From: Methanosarcina sp. UBA293
Lineage (GTDB): Archaea > Halobacteriota > Methanosarcinia > Methanosarcinales > Methanosarcinaceae
Assembly (NCBI GenBank): GCA_002499445.1
Contig: DALS01000055.1
Coordinates: 4,025 to 29,919, forward strand
Direction: 5' to 3'
DNA length: 25,895 nt
Shown here: positions 16,294 through 24,079 of the stretch, piece by piece
Numbering within the stretch: the stretch's first letter is position 1
Layout: the number at the start of each line of letters is the position of its first letter
Notes under the pieces: model-generated
Database searches by the model: none
Seen by the model: only the letters and a program-made list of their open reading frames with translations
What the model was told of the DNA's origin: nothing
Position numbers and translations under genes: made by a program

Positions 16294-16571
16294 TTGCTAC
16301 CTCTATAAGAAATTCTTTAGAAATACCTAAAATAACTTTAGTTACATTTATCAGTATAGTAAAAGTTTCTAATTTACCTTTTAACTATTTCTCTTTTTAA
16401 CTTTATCTTGTTCTTTTTAATCTTTCCTGTATTATTCATTGACAAGATAAGAAACCTTAAAGTCTATGGCCTAAGCTATATAGTTCAAATATAGAATTTG
16501 GGAAGTGAATACTCCTTAACTAGTGAGTATCCTGACCAAGTACATGAATTTCGGATCAGGGAGGACTTTTC

Positions 16572-17264
16572 ATAAAATCATTCAAATGTGTACTTACAAA
16601 CTGGGACTACATTTACAACTTGTGCCGTAATATCTCAAACGACATCAAAAATTCTGGATATGAACCGGACGTGATTATTGCGCTTGCCAGAGGAGGCTGG
16701 TTTGCCGGGCGAGTGCTCTGTGATTTTCTGGGGCTTGATGACTTGTCTAGTCTCAAAATTGAGCACTATATTGGAACTGCAGCTATTGATACCGGTGAGC
16801 CTTACATTCGATATCCGCTTTCGGACAACGTGATGGAAGGCAAAAAGGTACTTATTGTAGATGATATTGTTGATACTGGAGAAAGTATGCTAAGTGCCAG
16901 GGCTTACGTGGAAAGTCGAAATCCTACAGAAGTGAGGACTGCTTCATTACAGTACCTGCGCAGTTCGAAAATCGACCCCAATTATGTAGGCGAACGGCTC
17001 GAAGATTGGGCCTGGATTGTCTATCCCTGGAACTTCATGGAAGACATGATAAGTATCCTGACTAAATGTATGAAAAAGGATCCTAAGAAACCTTGGAGTG
17101 TTGAAGATCTTAAACACAGCCTTTACATAAACCATGCCTTAGACTCGGTTGCCTTTGAAATCACCCAACCAGGAAGGCTTCCTGAAGTCTTAGAAGAGAT
17201 GGAGAGAGTGCATAGGGTCAGTTCTGAGATGATCAATGGAAAGAAGCACTGGAAGCTTTTGTAA
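16572..17264 (+). CDS. Phosphoribosyltransferase, apparent ATA start
   Basis: A type I phosphoribosyltransferase, probably purine-related, with IIALARGGWFAGRVL and the PRPP loop VLIVDDIVDTGES. The C-terminal extension carries LEDWAWIVYPWNF and is typical of the archaeal GpT-like family. The first standard start codon in frame is TTG 16620, but codons 16578-16619 upstream encode SFKCVLTNWDYIYN, which resembles the conserved N-terminus of such enzymes (C-x-L-x-x-W). A strong Shine-Dalgarno, GGGAGGA (16559-16565), stands six bases before ATA 16572, and there is no ATG, GTG or TTG between the in-frame stop at 16545 and 16620. I therefore place the start at ATA 16572 (230 residues). A hairpin-forming ATACTC/GAGTAT pair (16509-16530) lies in the leader behind a TATA-like CTATATAG near 16476. 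Confidence 0.85.
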   Translation: MKSFKCVLTNWDYIYNLCRNISNDIKNSGYEPDVIIALARGGWFAGRVLCDFLGLDDLSSLKIEHYIGTAAIDTGEPYIRYPLSDNVMEGKKVLIVDDIVDTGESMLSARAYVESRNPTEVRTASLQYLRSSKIDPNYVGERLEDWAWIVYPWNFMEDMISILTKCMKKDPKKPWSVEDLKHSLYINHALDSVAFEITQPGRLPEVLEEMERVHRVSSEMINGKKHWKLL

Positions 17265-17272
17265 ACTACTCG

Positions 17273-17376
17273 CTAAGTCTAGACTTAGTAGCTTCTCGAT
17301 TTACAGATGACAATGGAAATCTCCAAGTGATTTGGATCTCTAAGCTATGAAGATCTCCAAACAGTGGGGATTTCCA
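17273..17376 (+). other. Palindrome and nested stem-loop downstream of the phosphoribosyltransferase
   Basis: Nine bases after the stop codon, CTAAGTCTAGACTTAG (17273-17288) is a perfect 16-bp palindrome. Then TGGAAATCTCCA (17314-17325) pairs with TGGGGATTTCCA (17365-17376), 12 bp with one G-U. Inside it TTTGGATCT (17331-17339) pairs with AGAT-CT-CCAAA (17351-17361), nine pairs with a 2-nt bulge. It could be a 3'-UTR structure, a processing or termination signal, or a small RNA. Confidence 0.55.
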
Positions 17377-17594
17377 AGAGCTTTAATTTGGGCAGTCCCT
17401 ACCTTATCTAGTTGGAACAACTTCCTTCGCTTAAATATAGGGGTTGAGTTGCAAATACAAATATACATATCTATTTAGGATATCTATTAAATCACCCATA
17501 AACTAATATCATTATTGCCACTTTGTTCCATTTAAAATATCAGTCTAAAACGCCGAATATTGGTCTAGTATATTGAGTACACACTCTTTGCAAC

Positions 17595-17624
17595 AAATCA
17601 GTTCTTTATAAATCAGTTCATTAT
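17595..17624. repeat. 15-nt tandem duplication creating a TATA-like box
   Basis: AAATCAGTTCTTTAT (17595-17609) abuts AAATCAGTTCATTAT (17610-17624), one mismatch. The junction forms TTTATAAAT (17605-17613), a TATA-like element 27-35 nt before the zinc-ribbon gene start. Confidence 0.75.
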
Positions 17625-17639
17625 ATTATCGGTGAATTC

Positions 17640-18092
17640 ATGCCCCATAGATGCACCAGATGCGGAGCCATTTTTGAAGACGGAGATTCTGTCATCCTAA
17701 GTGGCTGCCCGAACTGCGGTTGGAATAAATTCCTTTATGTGAAAAGCGAGCCTGAAGGCTTGGAAAATGAGTGCAGATCTATTCTGGAAGAGCAAAAGCT
17801 GGATCTGGAATCCTCTTTGGATGAAGTTGTCAGGAGTATTGACGAAGCTCTTGCTTCTGAACAAGAAAAAGTAGAGCAGGTATCAGAAGCTGAAAGTAAG
17901 ACAGATGAAGAAAGAGTAGAGTCTGTAAGAATCCTTGGACCTGGCTCCTACGAGCTTAATTTGGAATCCCTTTTTGAAAGAAAAGAGCTCGTTATGGCAA
18001 TCCGAGAAGAAGGATCTTATGCCCTACATTTACCCTCGGTTTTTAATCAGCAGAAGGAAAGACAAAAAGAAAGGTCAAAAAAGCAGAAATAA
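17640..18092 (+). CDS. Zn-ribbon protein of the archaeal DUF2072 (OapC-like) family
   Basis: The 150-residue protein begins with a zinc ribbon: Cys5, Cys8, Cys23 and Cys26 in CTRCG and CPNCGW. A long acidic, Glu/Ser-rich segment (about 40-92) follows, probably flexible or helical. It ends with a conserved block, VRILGPGSYELNLESLFER to GSYALHLPSVF (about 96-133), and a Lys/Arg/Gln-rich tail. This layout matches an archaeal family of unknown molecular role; zinc or nucleic-acid binding is a reasonable guess. ATG 17640 has GGTGA at 17631-17635. The TATA-like element at 17605 would put the transcription start only a few bases upstream of the start codon. Confidence 0.85.
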   Translation: MPHRCTRCGAIFEDGDSVILSGCPNCGWNKFLYVKSEPEGLENECRSILEEQKLDLESSLDEVVRSIDEALASEQEKVEQVSEAESKTDEERVESVRILGPGSYELNLESLFERKELVMAIREEGSYALHLPSVFNQQKERQKERSKKQK

Positions 18093-18100
18093 CCTTTTAA

Positions 18101-18208
18101 TTTTTCTGAAAATTCCAGATTTTCTTGCCTGAGATTTTTCTGAGAATCTCGAAATTTCTTGCCTGATGTTTTCCATTCAAATTATTATTTTACATTCAAA
18201 TTATTATT
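18101..18208. repeat. Two different tandem duplications after the Zn-ribbon gene
   Basis: A 32-nt unit starting TTTTTCTGA and ending TTTCTTGCCTGA occurs at 18101-18132 and 18135-18166. Just beyond, CATTCAAATTATTATT occurs exactly at 18174-18189 and 18193-18208. The second 32-nt copy, with its flank, forms GAGATT/AATCTC (18131-18151), a weak hairpin. The remaining 300 bp up to the next promoter (18209-18510) shows nothing else. Confidence 0.8.
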
Positions 18209-18510
18209 AAACATACAAGGAATCTGTTATTTTAGAGAATCGTTCAGTTGCCTGTTTAGTATGCTGGAAAATAATGGGGAAAACTAGAGGATTTATTAAA
18301 TTTTTCAAGTTTCTTACGCAGTTTGAATTTAATTAAAAATTGTCAGGCATGATGATATCAATAAACAGCATATCTTTACTAGTGTCTGAATTATAACTTT
18401 ATTTTTACTTTCACTTTAATCTAGCTTTACTATTATTTATCTTAGATTATCTTATATCCAATGCCTTCTTATTTTCTGGTTACAAAAAAGAGTATCTGGC
18501 AATAGGAATA

Positions 18511-18542
18511 TTTATATATCCTTAATACTAACTAATGGTTAC
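18511..18542 (+). promoter_or_regulatory. Heat-shock-type promoter with CTAAC-N5-GTTAC operator
   Basis: TTTATATAT (18511-18519) is a strong TATA box. Nine bases further, CTAAC-TAATG-GTTAC (18528-18542) covers the expected transcription start. I recall CTAAC-N5-GTTAG as the site footprinted for the Archaeoglobus heat-shock regulator HSR1, which heads an operon of the same content; only the last base differs here. A repressor bound here would block initiation. The leader to the regulator gene is then about 200 nt. Confidence 0.65.
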
Positions 18543-18698
18543 TATCTTATACGTACACCTTCCAGCTAGTCTTTAGGACAAAATTTCAGGAGGAATTCCT
18601 GTAATTCTGTCTGAATTTACTCAGGATTGGATTTCTCACAGTCTAAAACGAAGGATCACAAAATCTGGCATTATTACCTTAATATACATAAATTTAGT

Positions 18699-18729
18699 CA
18701 ATTATCTGAGACTTAGACAATTATCTGAG
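18699..18729. repeat. Direct repeat at the ribosome-binding site of the heat-shock regulator
   Basis: CAATTATCTGAG occurs at 18699-18710 and 18718-18729, period 19. The second copy runs into the GAGGGGG Shine-Dalgarno (18727-18733) of the ATG at 18738. Confidence 0.8.
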
Positions 18730-18737
18730 GGGGAATA

Positions 18738-19424
18738 ATGGACCCAGCAAAACTACTTGACATCCTGGGGAATGAAAACCGCAGAAAAATTATTCAACTT
18801 CTTGCAAACCGTCCCTGCTATGTCAGCGAGATCTCTGGCAGGTTGGGAGTAGGACCAAAAGCCATAATAAGCCATCTAAGTCTGCTTGAACAGGCAGGAC
18901 TTATAGAATACAGTGTAGATGACCAGAGGCGCAAGTATTTCAATATCGCAAATAATATGCGTCTTGAAGTGTCAGTATCTCCATATGCCTATACAGTGAC
19001 ACTTCATGACATTGTTTTTGACAAGGAGGAAAAAAGAGAAGCTCCTGCAACAAAGGAAGTCTCTACTAAAGAAGACTCGTCGGCTTTTTTTCTTAAATTA
19101 AGCAGCAGACTTAAGGAGCTCAAAGCAAGGCAAGAAGAACTGGCACAGATGCAGCAACAGCTTCAAGCTGAGTATACAAAAGTCATGGACCATTCTCTGG
19201 ATTCAATTGAAGAAGTTGCCAGGAACTCTATAGAATGTGAGCTTCTATTTGAGCTTCTCAAAAATGAAACCACTCTAGCTTCCCTATGTTACAACCTACG
19301 CTTACACCCGAGTATTGTTAACGCTAACTTGGTAGATCTTGCAGAGAGAGGATTTATTGAGCATAGTGTCAAAAATAACCAGCATTACTGGAAATTGTGT
19401 GAGATCGGAGTTGAGAACGAATGA
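18738..19424 (+). CDS. Two-wHTH transcriptional regulator, probable HSR1-like heat-shock repressor
   Basis: The 228-residue protein has an N-terminal ArsR-type winged helix (about 1-75: LLDILGNENRRKIIQLLANRPCYVSEISGRLGV, then KAIISHLSLLEQAGLIEYS). A helical, Gln/Glu-rich coiled-coil segment spans about 118-150. A second, less obvious helix-turn-helix is at about 170-220 (LLFELLKNETTLASLCYNL and LVDLAERGFIEHS). Gene order (regulator, cdc48, hsp20) and the operator-like site in its own promoter match Archaeoglobus HSR1, a repressor of this operon, so autoregulation is likely; this is inference. ATG 18738 has GAGGGGG four bases upstream. The stop overlaps the cdc48 start by 4 bp (19421-19424), a sign of translational coupling. 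Confidence 0.87.
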   Translation: MDPAKLLDILGNENRRKIIQLLANRPCYVSEISGRLGVGPKAIISHLSLLEQAGLIEYSVDDQRRKYFNIANNMRLEVSVSPYAYTVTLHDIVFDKEEKREAPATKEVSTKEDSSAFFLKLSSRLKELKARQEELAQMQQQLQAEYTKVMDHSLDSIEEVARNSIECELLFELLKNETTLASLCYNLRLHPSIVNANLVDLAERGFIEHSVKNNQHYWKLCEIGVENE

Positions 19425-21682
19425 TTGAAGAAACGAACTTGAGAGTTGCTGAAGCTTATCACAAAGACGTGGGCAGGGGAATTGCAAGAATTGACACCCG
19501 GCTGATGCAGCAAATGGGGCTCGTAAGTGGGGATATCATCGAGATCTCAGGGAGAACTAAGACTTATGCGATTGTCTGGCCAAATGTGGAACGTAACCAG
19601 GAAAACCGGATTAGGATAGATGGAAACCTGCGTAGCAATGCAAAAGTAGGAATTGATGACAGAGTTACGATTCAGAAGGTCCAGGCAAAGCATGCTCAGA
19701 GAGTTACCCTTGCTCCTTCTCAGCCTGTAAGACTCGTTGGAGGCGCTCACTACATTCTTAGAATAATTGAGGGTAGACCTTTGAATAAAGGTCAGCAGAT
19801 TAGGGTGGAAACTGTAAATAATCCCCTGACGTTCGTTGTTGCATCTACAAGACCTGCAGGCCCTGTTGTAGTTACCAAGGATACTGAAATTGTCATCAAA
19901 GAGAAATCGGTTCAGGAAATCAAGGTTTCAGAAGGCATTTCATATGAGGATATTGGAGGGCTTAAACGGGAAATTCAGCTTGTCAGAGAAATGATTGAGC
20001 TGCCACTAAGACATCCTGAGCTCTTCCAGAAACTTGGAATTGAACCTCCAAAAGGAGTACTGCTCCATGGGCCACCAGGCACGGGTAAGACAATGATTGC
20101 AAAAGCGGTTGCAAGTGAAACAGATGCCAATTTCATGACTATCAGCGGGCCTGAAATCGTTTCCAAGTATTATGGAGAAAGTGAACACAAGCTACGTGAA
20201 ATTTTTGAGGAAGCTGAAAAGGATGCACCTTCTATAATCTTCATAGATGAGATTGATTCCATTGCCCCCAAGCGCGGTGAAGTTACAGGAGAAATGGAAC
20301 GCAGGGTTGTTGCCCAGTTACTTTCCCTTATGGACGGGCTTAAGTCCAGAGGTGAGGTAGTCGTAATCGCTGCTACAAACCGTCCGAACTCCATAGATGA
20401 AGCACTCCGTCGCGGCGGAAGGTTTGATAGGGAAATAGAAATTGGAATTCCGGATAGAAACGGTAGGAGGCAGATCCTTCTCATTCACACAAGAGGTATG
20501 CCAATTGAGAAGGATGTAAGTCTTGGTGAAATTGCAGACGTAACCCATGGTTTTGTTGGCGCTGATTTATCTTCCCTGTGTAAGGAAGCTGCAATGCACG
20601 CCTTAAGAAGGATAACTCCTGAAATCGATATTGAAGAAGAAATTCCACAGGAAATCCTTGATAACCTTGTAGTCACCAAAGAGGATTTCAGGGAAGCCCT
20701 GAAGAATATCGAGCCTTCGGCAATGAGGGAAGTTTACGTTGAGGTCCCGCATGTTAGCTGGGACGATATTGGGGGACTTGAGAATGCAAAGCAGGAACTT
20801 ATTGAGGCTGTAGAATGGCCCTTGAAGTATCCTGAAATCTTCAGCGCTATCAGTGTGAAACCTCCAAGAGGAATACTACTGTTTGGGCCTCCTGGTACGG
20901 GTAAAACTTTGCTTGCAAAAGCAGTTGCCAGTGAAAGTGAAGCCAATTTCATAAGCATCAAAGGTCCGGAACTACTCAGCAAATATGTGGGCGAATCCGA
21001 GCGTGCAATCCGGGAGACCTTCAGGAAAGCAAAACAGGCTGCACCAACGGTTGTCTTCTTTGATGAAATTGATTCAATTGCTCCTCAAAGAAGTTCAGTT
21101 TCCGATACGCATGTATCCGAACGAGTTGTCAGTCAAATCCTTACCGAACTGGACGGAGTAGAGGAACTCAAGGATGTGATCATTGTTGCGGCCACAAATC
21201 GACCTGATATGGTAGATCCGGCTCTCCTAAGACCAGGCCGCTTTGATAGGCTCATCTATATAAAGCCACCTGAAAAAACGGGCAGGGAAAAGATCTTTGA
21301 GATCCATACACAGGAAAAACCCCTTGCAGAAGATGTTAACCTCTCCGAACTCGCTGATATGACCGAAGGGTATGTCGGTGCAGATATCGAGGGCATTTGC
21401 AGAGAGGCTGCAATGCTAGCCCTGAGGGAGATAGTTATTCCAGGGGTTGCTAGAAAGGATATTGAGAAGCGGGCAGGAGAAATCAGAATCTCAAAGAGAC
21501 ATTTTGAACGTGCAGTCCGCCGTGTAAAGCCTACAATATCCAGGGAAAATCTCGCGGCTTATGAGCAACATTCTGAACTCTTTGCAAAATACGCAATCGA
21601 GTTTGAAGATGTTTCCGAAACTGGAGAACAGGAAAAAGAAATCGAAAATAGGAATGTTCCGGGTTTCTTTGAGGCTAAATAA
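19421..21682 (+). CDS. cdc48: Cdc48/VAT-type AAA+ ATPase
   Basis: The 753-residue unfoldase, the archaeal counterpart of p97, pulls proteins apart for the proteasome or for disassembly. Residues 1 to about 175 are the N-domain (double-psi barrel, VAEAYHKDVGRGIARID). Two AAA modules follow: D1 with Walker A GPPGTGKT at 217-224 and Walker B IIFIDEID; D2 with Walker A at 489-496 and Walker B VVFFDEID. Both have arginine fingers (GGRFDRE, PGRFDRL). The acidic tail ends VPGFFEAK, without the C-terminal HbYX proteasome-docking motif I would look for. It is translationally coupled to the upstream regulator and precedes two Hsp20 genes. Confidence 0.97.
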   Translation: MIEETNLRVAEAYHKDVGRGIARIDTRLMQQMGLVSGDIIEISGRTKTYAIVWPNVERNQENRIRIDGNLRSNAKVGIDDRVTIQKVQAKHAQRVTLAPSQPVRLVGGAHYILRIIEGRPLNKGQQIRVETVNNPLTFVVASTRPAGPVVVTKDTEIVIKEKSVQEIKVSEGISYEDIGGLKREIQLVREMIELPLRHPELFQKLGIEPPKGVLLHGPPGTGKTMIAKAVASETDANFMTISGPEIVSKYYGESEHKLREIFEEAEKDAPSIIFIDEIDSIAPKRGEVTGEMERRVVAQLLSLMDGLKSRGEVVVIAATNRPNSIDEALRRGGRFDREIEIGIPDRNGRRQILLIHTRGMPIEKDVSLGEIADVTHGFVGADLSSLCKEAAMHALRRITPEIDIEEEIPQEILDNLVVTKEDFREALKNIEPSAMREVYVEVPHVSWDDIGGLENAKQELIEAVEWPLKYPEIFSAISVKPPRGILLFGPPGTGKTLLAKAVASESEANFISIKGPELLSKYVGESERAIRETFRKAKQAAPTVVFFDEIDSIAPQRSSVSDTHVSERVVSQILTELDGVEELKDVIIVAATNRPDMVDPALLRPGRFDRLIYIKPPEKTGREKIFEIHTQEKPLAEDVNLSELADMTEGYVGADIEGICREAAMLALREIVIPGVARKDIEKRAGEIRISKRHFERAVRRVKPTISRENLAAYEQHSELFAKYAIEFEDVSETGEQEKEIENRNVPGFFEAK

Positions 21683-21851
21683 ATCTGCTTTCTGAAAGGC
21701 CAATGAATCCCGTACTTTTTAATTTCCAAAGCCTGGGTTTTATTTAAAATAGTATAAATAAATTTGATTAAACTTAATTAATATTTACCTGATAATGAAT
21801 ATTCGCCCGATAGTAAATTTTGAATGGATAAATTAATAACGAAGTGATTAT

Positions 21852-22379
21852 ATGGACAGAGATAGGAAAAAAAGAAGAAATTTTTTCGATGAAATCTTTG
21901 GAATTGACTCGCTTGAGGATATGGACGAAATATTTGAACGCCTTAGCAGGGCAATGGGAATGAATCCGGAAAATCTCGGACAGCATCCTTTTGTTTACGG
22001 ATTTTCTGTAACCCAGAGATCAGGGGAAGAGCCTGAAATTCGCGAATTTGGGAATATTCCTATGTTTGAGCGGACCGAAATGGGAGAAATGTGTAACCTC
22101 GATATAAGAAAACCACTAATTGATGTACTGGAAGCTGAAGAGACCCTGCACGTAATTGCTGAGATTCCGGGCATCGAGAAAGAAAATATCAAACTGAACG
22201 CAACTGATTTAATACTTGACATCGAAACAATAAATGGGAGTCCAAAATATTCCGAACGTGTGGAACTGCCCGTAAAGGTTGACCCCCTGAGCGCAAGAGC
22301 TACATATAAAAACGGGGTGTTGGAAGTTACCTTTAAGAGGTTAGAATCCAGTTCTCGTACCTCAATAAATATTGAATGA
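21852..22379 (+). CDS. Small heat shock protein (Hsp20/alpha-crystallin), copy 1
   Basis: This 175-residue ATP-independent holdase has a charged N-terminal arm (1-80, including FFDEIF and DEIFERLSRAMG), then an alpha-crystallin domain from about residue 87 (PLIDVLEAEETLHVIAEIPGI to YKNGVLEVTFKR), and it ends in SINIE, whose I-x-I motif binds neighbouring subunits. GTGAT precedes ATG 21852. The 169-bp gap after cdc48 contains GTATAAATAAA near 21748-21758, a TATA-like box, so it may have its own promoter as well as read-through from cdc48. It is paralogous to the next gene. Confidence 0.93.
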   Translation: MDRDRKKRRNFFDEIFGIDSLEDMDEIFERLSRAMGMNPENLGQHPFVYGFSVTQRSGEEPEIREFGNIPMFERTEMGEMCNLDIRKPLIDVLEAEETLHVIAEIPGIEKENIKLNATDLILDIETINGSPKYSERVELPVKVDPLSARATYKNGVLEVTFKRLESSSRTSINIE

Positions 22380-22432
22380 TTTTTGAGAATTATACTGTAA
22401 GTGTAACAGCATGAAGAAAAGCAGAGGTAATA

Positions 22433-22930
22433 ATGGTGGGCGCAAGAAAAAGAAAAGATTTTTTTGAAGATTTTGGATCTGAACTTTTTGACAACTTGGA
22501 AGAAATGATCGAAGCCCTCCTAGAAAATATGGGAGAATCTGTTCCCTTCATCTATGGATTTTCTATCATTCGTTGCCCGGAGGAAGATCATGAATTCCGG
22601 GAATTTGAAAAAGCCCCTGAATACTTTGAAGATGAGGAGAATCTCTTACTCTCAGAAATAAGAGACCCTTTAATTGATATCTTTGAAAGTGAAGAACTGG
22701 TACATGTACTTGCAGAACTTCCAGAGGTTAAAAAGGAAGATCTCCTGTTGAATGCGACTGCTCAAAATCTCGATCTCAGGGTAATTGGAGCTGCGGAATA
22801 TTCGCAGGTTATAGAACTTCCTGCCCGTGTAGACCCTAACAGTGCAAAAGCTAGCTATAAAAACGGAGTGCTTGAGGTTACCTTCAGGCGCTGTAATGAA
22901 GAAAGACCTGTTGAAATCGAAATTAACTGA
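22433..22930 (+). CDS. Small heat shock protein (Hsp20), copy 2
   Basis: The 165-residue protein parallels copy 1: RKDFFEDFGSELFDNLEEMIEALLE arm motifs (seen as FFEDFG and LEEMIEALLE), VPFIYGFSI, PLIDIFESEELVHVLAELPEV, YKNGVLEVTFRR, and a C-terminal EIEIN with the I-x-I motif. The two copies are clearly diverged, so the tandem duplication is old and both are kept. GAGGT at 22424-22428 precedes ATG 22433. The 53-bp gap to copy 1 suggests one transcript. A 6-bp hairpin follows the stop. Confidence 0.92.
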   Translation: MVGARKRKDFFEDFGSELFDNLEEMIEALLENMGESVPFIYGFSIIRCPEEDHEFREFEKAPEYFEDEENLLLSEIRDPLIDIFESEELVHVLAELPEVKKEDLLLNATAQNLDLRVIGAAEYSQVIELPARVDPNSAKASYKNGVLEVTFRRCNEERPVEIEIN

Positions 22931-22932
22931 TA

Positions 22933-22953
22933 TCAACTAACTTAAAGAGTTGA
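22933..22953 (+). terminator. Short hairpin after the Hsp20 genes
   Basis: TCAACT (22933-22938) pairs with AGTTGA (22948-22953) over a 9-nt loop, two bases after the stop codon. There is no T tract, so a role in termination is uncertain. Confidence 0.35.
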
Positions 22954-24079
22954 GTGAAGGATCAATACACAGAAAACACATTAAAATCTTTAGAACGCAT
23001 CAAGAACTGCATGAGAACATATTAAAATCTGCTTGAAATTTGTAATTGGAAATGTCCTGTCTCAAGTCCTGATTAAACAACATATTCAATAGCAGCTTAA
23101 TTAGATAGTATGCAGAATCCTTCACAGAAAAAGCTTTTTTGTTACTCTAAAACAAAGTTAAACTTTTTAATGCATACTGCTTATCTTTATTGCATATTAT
23201 TTATCTTTATTCATGCACTTCTTCCTATCTTTATTTATGCGTTTCTTCCAAATACAATTCTGACTATTTTAATGTTTTTCTTCTTCTATTTTTAACTTTC
23301 TTTGGTTATTTTTATCTCATCTTTATAATATCTTATCTTCATTTGCCATTTATATCCTGCCATTAATATAAGGCGACTATTAAATATTATTTTCAACTTC
23401 TTTTTTCGATTTCTATTTCTCAACTTTCATATTAAAGTTCTGGACAATAACGAATTTAATTTACTGGAATTCTTTATAAGCTGGATATTATATATTTAAC
23501 GAGATAACCGAATTTCATAAGTTAGTATAAAAATGATTTGGCTGATTATAAAAAAATTACGGAAAAATTTACAGCTTTTTATTTATAAACTTTATAACTG
23601 TGAAGTTTTGATGATTTGCTGAACTTTCAATAAGAACAAAAACACAAAATATATACGTACGTTCGTTTAACAGTGAATCTATAGTCCCGAAATATTAAAA
23701 AAGTATGCATGGTCTAGGATGACAGCTCAAGATATTAATTCTTGCTAAAGGAAGTTTATTCCGCAGTCTTTAAGACAAGAATCAGTCTTGTGTAGGAGTC
23801 TGGAAACTGTGCATCAGCTCAAAAATTAGTTCGAAAATTAGAGAAGGCCACATCGATAGATAAACTCAATTTATGTAATAAGAAAGATAAAAATAATAGA
23901 AATAAATTTGCGGTCTTTTTATGAGACAGCATAAAATATTATTTCATATAGTTAGATTAAAAAGTATATCCTCTTCAAGCGCCAGAAAATAGATCTTAAT
24001 TAAGGTTCCCATAGGGATCAAATCGAAATCTTTCTTGTACGCATGAATTGAATTGATCTATAAGAATATGAACAATGCC
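22954..24079. other. Long AT-rich intergenic region
   Basis: Over 1.1 kb separates the Hsp20 genes from the DUF1646 leader. A hydrophobic 61-codon frame at 23110-23295 lies mostly in T-rich tandem repeats (20-nt units at 23172-23211; 24-nt units at 23202-23225 and 23226-23249) and has no Shine-Dalgarno, so I do not call it. ATATATAC near 23649 is TATA-like, and overlapping inverted repeats sit at 23766-23791 (GTCTT-T-AAGAC, then ACAAGA/TCTTGT). A small RNA between these is possible; no protein gene is supported. Confidence 0.45.

Noticed and set aside
18349..18390. Possible C/D box RNA (ATGATGA ... CTGA)
   Set aside because: No internal D' and C' boxes and no closing terminal stem; the spacing is also short.
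23110..23295. Small hydrophobic protein of 61 residues
   Set aside because: Its translation comes from T-rich tandem repeats with no Shine-Dalgarno; any frame of such DNA reads as Phe/Ile/Leu-rich.
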